39,995 nucleotides of DNA from Nitrospinales bacterium. Its GTDB lineage: Bacteria > Nitrospinota_A > UBA7883 > JACRGQ01. The notes below the pieces were generated by a model. It did no database searches and had not been told where the DNA came from. It saw only the letters and a program-made list of their open reading frames with translations. The position numbers and the translations under genes are program-made. This document shows, piece by piece, positions 28,073-37,168 of the stretch. The stretch lies in assembly GCA_023248535.1 (NCBI GenBank), contig JAHFEJ010000024.1, positions 1 through 39,995 of the forward strand. The letters are read 5' to 3'. Each line of letters opens with the position of its first letter. Position 1 is the stretch's first letter.

Positions 28073-28837
28073 GTGAATTCAAACGAGATCAAGTATTTCA
28101 AGGCGCAGGATTTTACAAAATATGATGCGACGGAATTTCCGTTCTGGTACCTCGTAAAAGTTCTGTTGGTTAAAATCCGGCGCAGGTTATTGGGGAAAAT
28201 CCTCGATAGAAACGCACGAATAGTCTGGACGCCGACCGCGGTTACTGATGCCTTCGGCGCGGAGGACAATGTGCGCAATTACGTTGAGCGTAAACATTTG
28301 CGGAAACTCATCGGCTTTGTCAAGGAGCGCTACCCGATTAGAACCGCCTGCGAGGTGGGCTGCGGGTATGGCCGTGTAGTCATGGCATTGAGCGAGTTTG
28401 CGGACGAGGTCACGGGTTTTGAGCGGGAGAAACTGCTTGTTGATATGGCTTCCCATGCGATGCCGTGGATCGAGTTTGTCAACGTCCCTTCGTTGGACCA
28501 GGTTGGTCTCGTTGCGAAAAAGAAATACGATTTTGTTCTTACCAACGCCATCCTCCAGCATATGAACGACGAATTTTGCCAAAAGGTTTTGGATCAGATA
28601 CGGCTGATCGCGCCGGAAGGGCATGTGTTGATTATCGAAAAGACCGAAAGTATTTCCGTCACCGAGAATACCTCGAACAACGCCCGATTTTTGAGCCGCG
28701 CCCGGCCGGTCGAAATGTATCAGAAAATGATGGAGCCCTACTCGCTGGTGAAAACGTGGCCGAGGGTGCTTGAGCCGACCTACTTCAACAAGAATCCCGG
28801 CACCTGCATGCTGTTCAGAAGCGACAAGCTGAAATAG
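28073..28837 (+). CDS. Class I SAM-dependent methyltransferase
   Basis: 254 aa; TACEVGCGYGRVVMALSEFADEVTGFEREK, YDFVLTNAILQHM; GTG start. Confidence 0.85.
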   Translation: MNSNEIKYFKAQDFTKYDATEFPFWYLVKVLLVKIRRRLLGKILDRNARIVWTPTAVTDAFGAEDNVRNYVERKHLRKLIGFVKERYPIRTACEVGCGYGRVVMALSEFADEVTGFEREKLLVDMASHAMPWIEFVNVPSLDQVGLVAKKKYDFVLTNAILQHMNDEFCQKVLDQIRLIAPEGHVLIIEKTESISVTENTSNNARFLSRARPVEMYQKMMEPYSLVKTWPRVLEPTYFNKNPGTCMLFRSDKLK

Positions 28838-28841
28838 GCCC

Positions 28842-29771
28842 GTGGCGATGAGGACACTTGCCGGCCGAAAGATACTCTTGGGGCCTTCGTCGTTCGCGGC
28901 GGGGGACAAGAGTCCTTTGCGCGTGCTTGAGGAAGCCGGACTTATCATTATTGACAACCCGCATAAACGCAAGCTGACAAAGCCGGAGCTTATGGAACTC
29001 GCGGCGGGGGGGGTGACGGGGCTTATCGCGGGATTGGAAACCCTGGACCGCGAGGTGATGGAGAAGACGGCCATCAAGGTAATTTCCCGTTGCGGTTCCG
29101 GTATGAGCAACGTGGACCAGCAGGCCGCGAAAGAGTTGGGGATATCCGTCTATTCTACGCCCGACGCCCCGACCACCGCGGTTGCTGAAATAACCATCGG
29201 CGCCTTGCTTGCCCTGTTGCGCAGAATCGCTCCGCTTAACGCCAAGATGCATATGCGGATATGGGAAAAGCACACCGGGTTTGAACTTGCCGGGAAAACG
29301 GTTTGCATCGTTGGACTGGGCCGGATCGGGCGAAGAGTCGCGAAAATTGTTGCGGCTTTTGATGCCGCCGTTATCGCGGTTGATCCGTATCTCGCCGCCG
29401 CCCCGGATGACGTGTCGTTGGTTACAATGGACGAAGCGCTTGCGCGGGCGGATATCATAAGCTTGCACGCGAGCGGCGAGCATTGCATTATTGGCGGCGC
29501 CGAATTGGACCGGATGAAAAAAGGCGTCTACATCTTAAATGCCGGCCGTGGCGGTCTGGTGGATGAAACGGCTTTGGCGGAACATCTTCGCGCCGGTAAG
29601 GTGGCCGGCGCGTGGATAGACACGTTTGCCGAAGAGCCGTATAGCGGCGAACTATGTGGTCTTCCACAGGCGATTCTTACGCCGCATATTGGATCCTATT
29701 CGTATGAGGGAAGGCTGAAGATGGAGATGCAAGCCTCCGAAAACCTGCTGGAAGGCCTGCGCCTGCTGTAG
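28842..29771 (+). CDS. D-isomer-specific 2-hydroxyacid dehydrogenase (SerA-like)
   Basis: 309 aa; SRCGSGMSNVDQQAAKELGISVYSTPDAPTTAVAE, GKTVCIVGLGRIGRRVAKI, LNAGRGGLVDETAL, LTPHIGSYS. Confidence 0.93.
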   Translation: MAMRTLAGRKILLGPSSFAAGDKSPLRVLEEAGLIIIDNPHKRKLTKPELMELAAGGVTGLIAGLETLDREVMEKTAIKVISRCGSGMSNVDQQAAKELGISVYSTPDAPTTAVAEITIGALLALLRRIAPLNAKMHMRIWEKHTGFELAGKTVCIVGLGRIGRRVAKIVAAFDAAVIAVDPYLAAAPDDVSLVTMDEALARADIISLHASGEHCIIGGAELDRMKKGVYILNAGRGGLVDETALAEHLRAGKVAGAWIDTFAEEPYSGELCGLPQAILTPHIGSYSYEGRLKMEMQASENLLEGLRLL

Positions 29772-29777
29772 GGCAAT

Positions 29778-30542
29778 ATGCGGCGGCAAGCGGATCCCGC
29801 GTTATTGAAGATCGCTGAAAGCGCCGCGCGGGCGGGTGCCCGCCACATTATCCGCCACGCCGCCGCTTTCCGTAAGGTAAAACGGCATATCAGCCGCGAT
29901 GTTAAAGTAGCGGCCGATCAACAGGCCGAGGATGTAATCTGCGCATTGCTTCACCGGAGCACCGGTCTGCGGATACTTGCCGAGGAGCGCGGGGAATATC
30001 CCGCGCGGCGGGTGGGGGATGACTGTTACTGGGTGGTTGATCCGCTGGATGGCAGTCTTAATTTCTCGCGCCATATCCCGCTTAATTGCATATCCATCGC
30101 GTTGTGGAAAGATGACCGCCCGTTATTGGGGGTGGTATTCGATTTTAACCGGGGCGAAATGTTCAGCGGCATTGTGAAACGGGGGGCGTGGCTTAATGGG
30201 GTGCGGATACGGGTGAGCCGGATAGATGAGAAATCCCGATCCGTGCTTTGCACCGGATTTCCCGCCGCCACCACTTTTACCGATAAAGCGATTGCCGGAT
30301 TTGTGCGGGGGGTGATGGAGTATAAGAAGATTCGGTTGCTGGGGAGCGCGGCGCTTTCCCTTGCCTATGTGGCTGCCGGGCGGGTGGAGGCGTATCGGGA
30401 AAATGATATCAAATTATGGGATGTCGGCGCCGGTTTGGCTTTGGTGTTGGCGGCGGGTGGGGCGGTGATAATGCGCCCTTCAAAAAAGAAAAATGCGTTA
30501 AGGGTGTTGGCGACAAACGGTAAGATCAAAGACGAGATATAA
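29778..30542 (+). CDS. Inositol monophosphatase / CysQ-family sugar phosphatase
   Basis: 254 aa; YWVVDPLDGSLNFSRHIP (DPxDGxxNF) and LWDVGAGLALVLAAGG. Confidence 0.93.
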   Translation: MRRQADPALLKIAESAARAGARHIIRHAAAFRKVKRHISRDVKVAADQQAEDVICALLHRSTGLRILAEERGEYPARRVGDDCYWVVDPLDGSLNFSRHIPLNCISIALWKDDRPLLGVVFDFNRGEMFSGIVKRGAWLNGVRIRVSRIDEKSRSVLCTGFPAATTFTDKAIAGFVRGVMEYKKIRLLGSAALSLAYVAAGRVEAYRENDIKLWDVGAGLALVLAAGGAVIMRPSKKKNALRVLATNGKIKDEI

Positions 30543-30544
30543 AA

Positions 30545-32452
30545 GTGTCCAGCACAACTACCCTCCATGTTCTGTATTCCCCGCCTTCCGTTCGAATCCC
30601 CCACGGTGATTTTGTGTTGTGCTTTCTTTCCCCGCAAGAGGAGGAGATACTGCCCCAGGAGATACGGAAACGGATCATCGTAGGACGCCGGGAAGTAGAC
30701 CGCCACCGGGAGGCGGCGGAGCGTTTTTACAAAGAACTGCTTCCGCGTTTTTCGGCGACCCCGTGCGGCGGCAAAACGCTCCGTCAATCGCTTGCCATGG
30801 AGGGCGCATCCAATCCGTGGTGGTATCACCAGGTAAGTTGCCGGGCCGTTGAATGGGATCCCACGTTTAACACCATTCTCCATGTTTTTGCGGTCGATGG
30901 GGTGGCGAAGGAACGGCACGTTTCCGCCATCGCGTTTCATGGCGGGGGGAAGGATTTGGCGGAAGCGTTTAAGCAAAAGTACCGGATTGAGATGCATGGC
31001 ATTTCCCGGCCGCAAAAATGGCTTTTCCGTTCCGTTGGATCGCGTTTTAAGAAGATGTTGGGAGAGCTTCAAAATCTTCATCTCCTGAAGAAACATTTAA
31101 GCCTTCCCAAGATTAAGGTGGATGTGGCGTTTCAGGGGTTTTGGGATTGGAGCGTGTCTTACGATCAGAAAACGGGGGAAATGACCGACAATTACTTTCG
31201 CGCCCTTCCCGGATTATTGAAGGAGGCCGGGAGGGAAATATGCTGGTTTGCCTGGTTTTCACCGGAGGGGAGAAGTTACCGGCAAATCCCCGCTGAACAG
31301 GTGGCGCGCGGCGCGCGCGGCGTACCCGGCCTTGTAATCCTTCAGCTTTTCCTGACATATATGGATATTATGAAATGCTATGCGGATTTCCGTCCTTTAA
31401 TCGCGTATCTGGCTTTTAGGAAGAACAGGGAATTCGGCGAATTGTTTATTGAGGACGGGGTGGACTATTTTCCCCTGATAGATACCCGCCTGTTGGCTGG
31501 CTTTTATGACGGCTCCATTCCCGACGCCGTATTGACCGAGCGGGCGACCCGGCGGGCGGCCGCAAAGTATGCCCCGCGGCTTGTTATTGCTTTTTTGGAG
31601 ATGTTTCAGTTCTCCCGCGCCCTGTATGCCGGGGCTGGAAACGGCTCGCCAGATTCGATTTTATGCGCCATGCAGCATGCAAGCTACAATAGGGAAAAGT
31701 GTATGTATTATATTGATCCGGAGCGGGATTATGCGGGGCGTCCCGACGGCATTGCCTGTCCGCGCCCCGATTATGTTTTTGCGATGGGGGAATTGGGCAA
31801 ATTGCTTTTTGAAGAGGCCGGTTTTACGAAGGTGATATTGACAGGCTCGGCCCGCTACGATACCCCCTACGCGCCAGTGACCCGGATTCCGGACGAAGGG
31901 CTTTCGATCCTTCTCATGCCGACCTTATTCAGGGAGCAGGAAATCGAAATGGTGCAGGCGGCATATTTTGCCACGGAACATATGCCGGGCGTCCGGTTGC
32001 TGTTGCGGAGCCATCCGGCGCATAGGGTGGAGGACATGCCTGAATTCAAGCGGTACAGCGACCGGGTAACTCCGGTGGGGGGAGACCTTCGCGGCAATTA
32101 TGCTATGGCGGATGTAGTTCTTTTTTCATACAGCACCACGGCAGAAGAGGCAATCATGTGCAATGTCCCCGTGTGGCAGTGGCTTCCCGCCGGTTTTAAC
32201 GGCTCCGCATTCCGCGAAATCGGAGGGGTTCGCGCCTTTGCGTCCACCGTGGAGTTGCGCGATGCAGTCGGGGATGCCCTGGAACATGGAATTCTTCCGG
32301 TATCGGCATCGTTTCGGGAAAAGGTGCTGCGGGCCTGTTTTTACAAAAATGACGGGGGCAATGCAAGGCGGATTACGGATGAATGCATACGGTTAATGGA
32401 AGGGCGGCGCGAACATATGCGGTCTTCCGGCGCGCATGGTGGTGGAGAATGA
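30545..32452 (+). CDS. Large surface-carbohydrate biosynthesis protein, GT-B-like (possibly LIC13510-type family)
   Basis: 635 aa; NPWWYHQVS N-terminal segment, VFAMGELGKLLFEEAGFTKVILTGSARYDTPY, LLLRSHPAHRVED, VVLFSYSTTAEEAIM; family name from memory. Confidence 0.5.
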   Translation: MSSTTTLHVLYSPPSVRIPHGDFVLCFLSPQEEEILPQEIRKRIIVGRREVDRHREAAERFYKELLPRFSATPCGGKTLRQSLAMEGASNPWWYHQVSCRAVEWDPTFNTILHVFAVDGVAKERHVSAIAFHGGGKDLAEAFKQKYRIEMHGISRPQKWLFRSVGSRFKKMLGELQNLHLLKKHLSLPKIKVDVAFQGFWDWSVSYDQKTGEMTDNYFRALPGLLKEAGREICWFAWFSPEGRSYRQIPAEQVARGARGVPGLVILQLFLTYMDIMKCYADFRPLIAYLAFRKNREFGELFIEDGVDYFPLIDTRLLAGFYDGSIPDAVLTERATRRAAAKYAPRLVIAFLEMFQFSRALYAGAGNGSPDSILCAMQHASYNREKCMYYIDPERDYAGRPDGIACPRPDYVFAMGELGKLLFEEAGFTKVILTGSARYDTPYAPVTRIPDEGLSILLMPTLFREQEIEMVQAAYFATEHMPGVRLLLRSHPAHRVEDMPEFKRYSDRVTPVGGDLRGNYAMADVVLFSYSTTAEEAIMCNVPVWQWLPAGFNGSAFREIGGVRAFASTVELRDAVGDALEHGILPVSASFREKVLRACFYKNDGGNARRITDECIRLMEGRREHMRSSGAHGGGE

Positions 32453-33699
32453 AGCCGACGGTTGAGTTGCTCGCGAATCAAAAAGCGGGATTCTTTATGG
32501 TGATATTAGGCGGTCCATTGATAATAGGTTTTTTAATGCTTTGGCCCAATATGATTTTTCATTACGCGGAATGGACGCAGAATTACATGCAGCCGTTTTT
32601 TTTCGGGGGCGTATTTGTGGCGGCCTTCTTCGTCGGCCTCAGGTCAGTATTTAAATTCACCATTCTTGGTATTTTTTTGCTTTTATTTGCGTCTAATATT
32701 TCCTATGTGGCGGAAAAGGTGCACTTCCAACTCTTTAGTGAGGGTTTGCTTTTGATTTTTCTGGCGGCGATGTTGTATCGCCAGCCCCGTTATATTGGTT
32801 TTGCTTTTAAGGTGCTTGTGTTCCTGGCGGTTATTTTTTCAATCCAGACGGTTATAGTATTCATGGCATGGCTGATCGGTTACAGGATACCGGTGGAATG
32901 CAATGATTTCCTAGGGTACATAAAATTTACGCGGGGGATGGAGTGTTCTTTTAACTTATGGTTGGGGGATAACGGTTATTTAAGAAGAGACTGGTATGGC
33001 TTTCGCGCAACAGGATATTTTACTGAGGCCAATCGCCTTGCTTACTTCCAGACAATCCCCATGTTCTTAGCATATCATTACAGAAAGGAGTCTTTTTACT
33101 ATCATGCCGCGTTTTATCTGATTATCTTTTCTATTATGGCCACTGTTTCCGTCGTTGGGATGGCTGCGGCATTTGGGGCATTTTTTTTATATAAGAACCG
33201 CAACCTGTCGCGGAAGGTGAAAGGAGTGCTGTTTCTTTTATTCATCGTTATCCCCACGTTGTTTATTGTGGTTAGCGTAAACCCGGAGATGTTCGGGCGT
33301 ATCCTCGATAAGTCAGGATCGTTTGCGGTGAGACTTGCAGGCGCAAAAGGAGCCATGCTCTACCTCTTGCAAAACCCCTTTGGGTTTAAATTAGGGGATG
33401 CGATTTTATCGCAAGAACTCATGTTGGCTTCAGGTGTGTCCATCGGATTATTTTATTGGATATTCTGGGGAGGTTTAGTGGCGGCAGGGCTTCTTCTTCC
33501 AATCTTGTTTGTTTATCTAATAAATATGTATGAACTGGTTGCAAAGGGGGATCAATTTGAAAGAATGTTCGGGTATGCATCTTTAGCATATTTCATGGAG
33601 CAATCATTCTTCGGCAATTATTTTGAATCATATTTTATCGCCGTAATGGCCGTTACATTGGCGATTAATAGGCTAAGAGCGCGGCTGGCGATTCTTTAG
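32449..33699 (+). CDS. O-antigen polymerase/ligase-like polytopic membrane protein (Wzy-like)
   Basis: 417 aa from 32449, many TM segments, periplasmic-type loop before FRATGYFTEANRLAYF; ATGA overlap with upstream gene. Confidence 0.65.
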   Translation: MKPTVELLANQKAGFFMVILGGPLIIGFLMLWPNMIFHYAEWTQNYMQPFFFGGVFVAAFFVGLRSVFKFTILGIFLLLFASNISYVAEKVHFQLFSEGLLLIFLAAMLYRQPRYIGFAFKVLVFLAVIFSIQTVIVFMAWLIGYRIPVECNDFLGYIKFTRGMECSFNLWLGDNGYLRRDWYGFRATGYFTEANRLAYFQTIPMFLAYHYRKESFYYHAAFYLIIFSIMATVSVVGMAAAFGAFFLYKNRNLSRKVKGVLFLLFIVIPTLFIVVSVNPEMFGRILDKSGSFAVRLAGAKGAMLYLLQNPFGFKLGDAILSQELMLASGVSIGLFYWIFWGGLVAAGLLLPILFVYLINMYELVAKGDQFERMFGYASLAYFMEQSFFGNYFESYFIAVMAVTLAINRLRARLAIL

Positions 33700-33834
33700 T
33701 GCCGGTGCATTCGTCGGTTTGCCATTGCCGGAGCAGCCTGTTTTTCCGCCTGTTGGAGGTTGCGGGATGCTGGCCAAAAAGGTAATATGACGCAGCGTTA
33801 TGACGAAAGAGAAAGATGAGGCGGGACAGGTAGA

Positions 33835-34620
33835 ATGAAAGTAGTGATTCTTTGCGGGGGGTATGGGACGAGGATTCGGGATGTTGCCGATAATATTCCT
33901 AAACCGATGATTCCCATCGGGGGCGATCCCATCCTGTTACATATCATGCGATATTACGCGCATTGGGGCCAGAAGGAATTCATCCTCTGTCTTGGATATC
34001 AAGGGAGCGTCATTAGGAACTATTTCCTTAATTATGAGGCGTTCTCAAACGATTTTACTCTGGAGCTGGGGCAGCACCGCAAGATTGAGTTTCACACGAA
34101 GCATTCGGAGGTCGGCTGGAAAGTCACGTTGGCCGAAACGGGCCTGGATGCCATGACCGGCGCCCGCGTTCGAAAAATTGCGGACTATATCGGAAATGAT
34201 GAGAACTTCATGCTTACCTATGGGGATGGCGTGGGGGATGTCGATATCAACGCGCTGTTGGCCTTCCACCGGTCGCATGGAAAAATACTTACGGTAACCG
34301 GCGTCCGTCCTCCCGGCAGATTTGGCGAACTTGAATGCGACGCGCAAAATATGGTGATTGGTTTTAACGAGAAACCCCAAGCCACCGGCGGGTTGATTTC
34401 CGGCGGTTATTTCATATGCCGCCGCGAAATATTCAAATATATCGAGGGTGGAGATGATGTGGTGTTGGAGCAAGAACCGTTACGTAGGCTGGTTGCCGAT
34501 AATCAGATGATGGTGTATCAGCATGACGGGTTTTGGCAGCCGATGGATACGTTCCGGGAGTACAAAATGCTTAACGAGTTGTGCCAGTCCGGCAAGGCTC
34601 CCTGGATGCGCTGGGCCTGA
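33835..34620 (+). CDS. rfbF: Glucose-1-phosphate cytidylyltransferase
   Basis: 261 aa; VVILCGGYGTRIRDVADNIPKPMIPIGGDPILLHIMRYYAHWG, LTYGDGVGDVDI, GFWQPMDTFREY. Confidence 0.95.
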   Translation: MKVVILCGGYGTRIRDVADNIPKPMIPIGGDPILLHIMRYYAHWGQKEFILCLGYQGSVIRNYFLNYEAFSNDFTLELGQHRKIEFHTKHSEVGWKVTLAETGLDAMTGARVRKIADYIGNDENFMLTYGDGVGDVDINALLAFHRSHGKILTVTGVRPPGRFGELECDAQNMVIGFNEKPQATGGLISGGYFICRREIFKYIEGGDDVVLEQEPLRRLVADNQMMVYQHDGFWQPMDTFREYKMLNELCQSGKAPWMRWA

Positions 34621-34640
34621 CCACATCTATATTGGGCAGC

Positions 34641-35738
34641 ATGTTTAAGGAAATATACAAGAACCGGCGTGTTTTGGTGACCGGACATACTGGTTTCAAG
34701 GGATCATGGCTGTGTGAATGGCTGTTGCATCTTGGGGCCGAGGTCGCGGGATATTCAAAATACATTCCATCGGATCCCTCGCACTTCGTATCCTTGGGGC
34801 TGGAAAAAAAGATCCAGCATCACACCGGAGATGTGCGGGATTCTGTCTCCCTGAAGGCGGTATTTGATGAGTTTAAACCCGAAATCGTTTTTCACTTGGC
34901 CGCGCAGCCGATAGTTAGCGCTTCTTTCGAAGACCCCCGCTTGACTTTCGAAACCAACCTGATGGGGACAGTTAACATACTTGAAGCGATCCGTGAAGCT
35001 CCTTCAGTTTCCGTGGCGGTTATTATCACCAGTGATAAGTGTTATGAGAATGTAGAGTGGGAATACGGATACCGGGAACAAGACCGCTTGGGAGGAAAAG
35101 ACCCATACAGTGCATCCAAAGCGTGTGCGGAAATCGCTTTTAGCGCGTATTTTCGTTCTTTTTTTGAAAAGATGGACGGGGTCCGGTTGGTCACCGCTCG
35201 TGCGGGCAATGTTATCGGTGGGGGAGATTGGGCGAAGGACCGCATTGTTCCCGATTGCGTCCGGTCCTGGGTTGAGCATCGGGAAGTGGTGTTGCGGCAT
35301 CCGTCCGCGACTCGTCCATGGCAGCATGTGCTGGAACCGTTGAGCGGGTACCTGTGGCTCGGCGCCCTTTTGGCCGCAACGGGGAAGGGAATAAATGGCG
35401 AAGCTTTTAATTTCGGGCCGGGGCCGGAAGTAATCTGGTCTGTGCAGTCCTTGGTGGAACGCATGTCGGGGCGTTGGCCGAAGGCGAAGGTTAAGGTGGA
35501 GCCTGACATGGCGTTCGCCCACAAGGAGGCATCGTTATTAAAACTCAGCTGCGATAAGGCGATCCACCGCACAGGCTGGCAGGCGTCGTTGGCGTTCGAT
35601 GAAACCGTTTCGATGACGATGGACTGGTATCTGGAATTTTACCACGACCGCAACGCTCACATGGAAGCTTTTACCCGGCGGCAAATCGATCAGTATTGCG
35701 CGTTTGCCGCCGATAGAGGGCGGTCGTGGGTGAAGTAA
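34641..35738 (+). CDS. rfbG: CDP-glucose 4,6-dehydratase
   Basis: VLVTGHTGFKGSWLCEWLLHLGAEVAGYS, FHLAAQPIVSASFEDP, TSDKCYENVEWEYGYREQDRLGGKDPYSASKACAE. Confidence 0.95.
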   Translation: MFKEIYKNRRVLVTGHTGFKGSWLCEWLLHLGAEVAGYSKYIPSDPSHFVSLGLEKKIQHHTGDVRDSVSLKAVFDEFKPEIVFHLAAQPIVSASFEDPRLTFETNLMGTVNILEAIREAPSVSVAVIITSDKCYENVEWEYGYREQDRLGGKDPYSASKACAEIAFSAYFRSFFEKMDGVRLVTARAGNVIGGGDWAKDRIVPDCVRSWVEHREVVLRHPSATRPWQHVLEPLSGYLWLGALLAATGKGINGEAFNFGPGPEVIWSVQSLVERMSGRWPKAKVKVEPDMAFAHKEASLLKLSCDKAIHRTGWQASLAFDETVSMTMDWYLEFYHDRNAHMEAFTRRQIDQYCAFAADRGRSWVK

Positions 35739-36187
35739 AAACCTCTTTTCCCGGCATTGACGGGGTAGTCATAACTCCCTTAAAACAGTTCCGCGACCAC
35801 CGGGGAGCGGTGATGCACATGATTCGCGCCGATTCTCCCCAGTTCAAGTCGTTCGGGGAAATTTACTTTTCCTTTGTGGTAAGCGGTGCTGTGAAGGGGT
35901 GGAAGCGCCACCAGCGGATGACACAGAACTTCGCGGTGCCGGTAGGGATGCTGAAACTGGTGCTCTTCGATGACCGCGACGGCAGCCCCACCAAGGGGAT
36001 CACGCAAGAAATTGTTATGGGTGCAGATGCGTATGGCCTTGTCACCATCTCGCCGATGATATGGTATGCTTTTACCTCAATCGGTTCTTCCGAAGCAATG
36101 ATAGCAAATATGACCGATATGCCGCATGATCCGGCCGAATCGGAAACCAGGGAATTGCACAACGGCCCGGTCGCGTATCAGTGGTAA
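35726..36187 (+). CDS. dTDP-4-dehydrorhamnose 3,5-epimerase-like (RmlC/cupin) sugar epimerase
   Basis: 153 aa; FRDHRGAVMHMIR, EIYFSFVVSGAVKGWKRHQRMTQNFAVPVG; overlaps rfbG stop. Confidence 0.8.
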   Translation: MGEVKTSFPGIDGVVITPLKQFRDHRGAVMHMIRADSPQFKSFGEIYFSFVVSGAVKGWKRHQRMTQNFAVPVGMLKLVLFDDRDGSPTKGITQEIVMGADAYGLVTISPMIWYAFTSIGSSEAMIANMTDMPHDPAESETRELHNGPVAYQW

Positions 36188-36220
36188 ATCCGCTGTTGGC
36201 CGTGGACGCATGACGCCGCC

Positions 36221-37153
36221 ATGAAAATACTTATAACAGGTGGAACCGGATACGTCGGCACCATTATGGCCGACCAGTTGTATGCTACCGGGCATGCGGT
36301 GACATTGTTGTCGCAAAAGCCAAAACCCGCTCTTGTCGAATGGAGCAGGCGTTTTGCCATGCTGTATGGCGATGTGGCGGAAAGGCCCTCCATAGCGGGA
36401 GTGTGTTCGGGCGCGGATGTGGTGGTACATCTGGCAAGCCTGAATGAGCATGATTCCGCCGCCGACCCGCGACGGGCCCTTTTGGTGAACAGCTATGGCA
36501 CGCGCAATATGCTTGAGGAAGCGCTTTGCGCCGGTTCGCCGCTATTCATTTATGTAAGCACCTTTCATGTGTATGGCGATCATGATGGGCGCATTGGGGA
36601 AGATGCGTATCCGCGACCTATGGCCGATTATGCCTCCACGCATTTGTTTTCTGAATTTTACGGCCTGCAATTCGCCCGCGCCAAGGGGCTGCCGGTTTCC
36701 ATCGTCCGCTTGTCGAATGGGTATGCGGCGCCGGTGGCGAAGGAGATAGACCGCTGGAGCCTGTTGGTTAACGATCTTTGCAAGGCCGCCCATGAGCGGG
36801 GCGTTTTAGTGCTTAAAACGCCGGGATTGCACAAGCGGGATTTTGTCTGGATACCGGATTTGGCGCAGGCGGTGACGCTGTTGGCCGCCGCGCCGCGTGA
36901 CGCCGTTACGCGGCAGGTTTTCAATGTCGCATACGGCGAAAGCCGTGCGATTTATGATGTCGCCTTGATGGTGCGGGATGTGTATCGGGGCCTATATGGA
37001 AAAGAACTTCCGATCGAGCGTCCCCAGCCGCGCTCAGTCGAAAAATATTCGGCTCCTGAAGTCAGCATCGATAAACTGCGTGCGCTTGGTTACCGGCCGC
37101 ACGATATGTTGCGTGAGGAGATACGCCGCACGCTCCTTCTTCTGGAAAGCTGA
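36221..37153 (+). CDS. NAD-dependent epimerase/dehydratase (SDR)
   Basis: 310 aa; MKILITGGTGYVGTIMADQL, VVHLASLNEHDSA, YVSTFHVYG. Confidence 0.9.
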   Translation: MKILITGGTGYVGTIMADQLYATGHAVTLLSQKPKPALVEWSRRFAMLYGDVAERPSIAGVCSGADVVVHLASLNEHDSAADPRRALLVNSYGTRNMLEEALCAGSPLFIYVSTFHVYGDHDGRIGEDAYPRPMADYASTHLFSEFYGLQFARAKGLPVSIVRLSNGYAAPVAKEIDRWSLLVNDLCKAAHERGVLVLKTPGLHKRDFVWIPDLAQAVTLLAAAPRDAVTRQVFNVAYGESRAIYDVALMVRDVYRGLYGKELPIERPQPRSVEKYSAPEVSIDKLRALGYRPHDMLREEIRRTLLLLES

Positions 37154-37168
37154 GCGGGCGGTGCGCGC

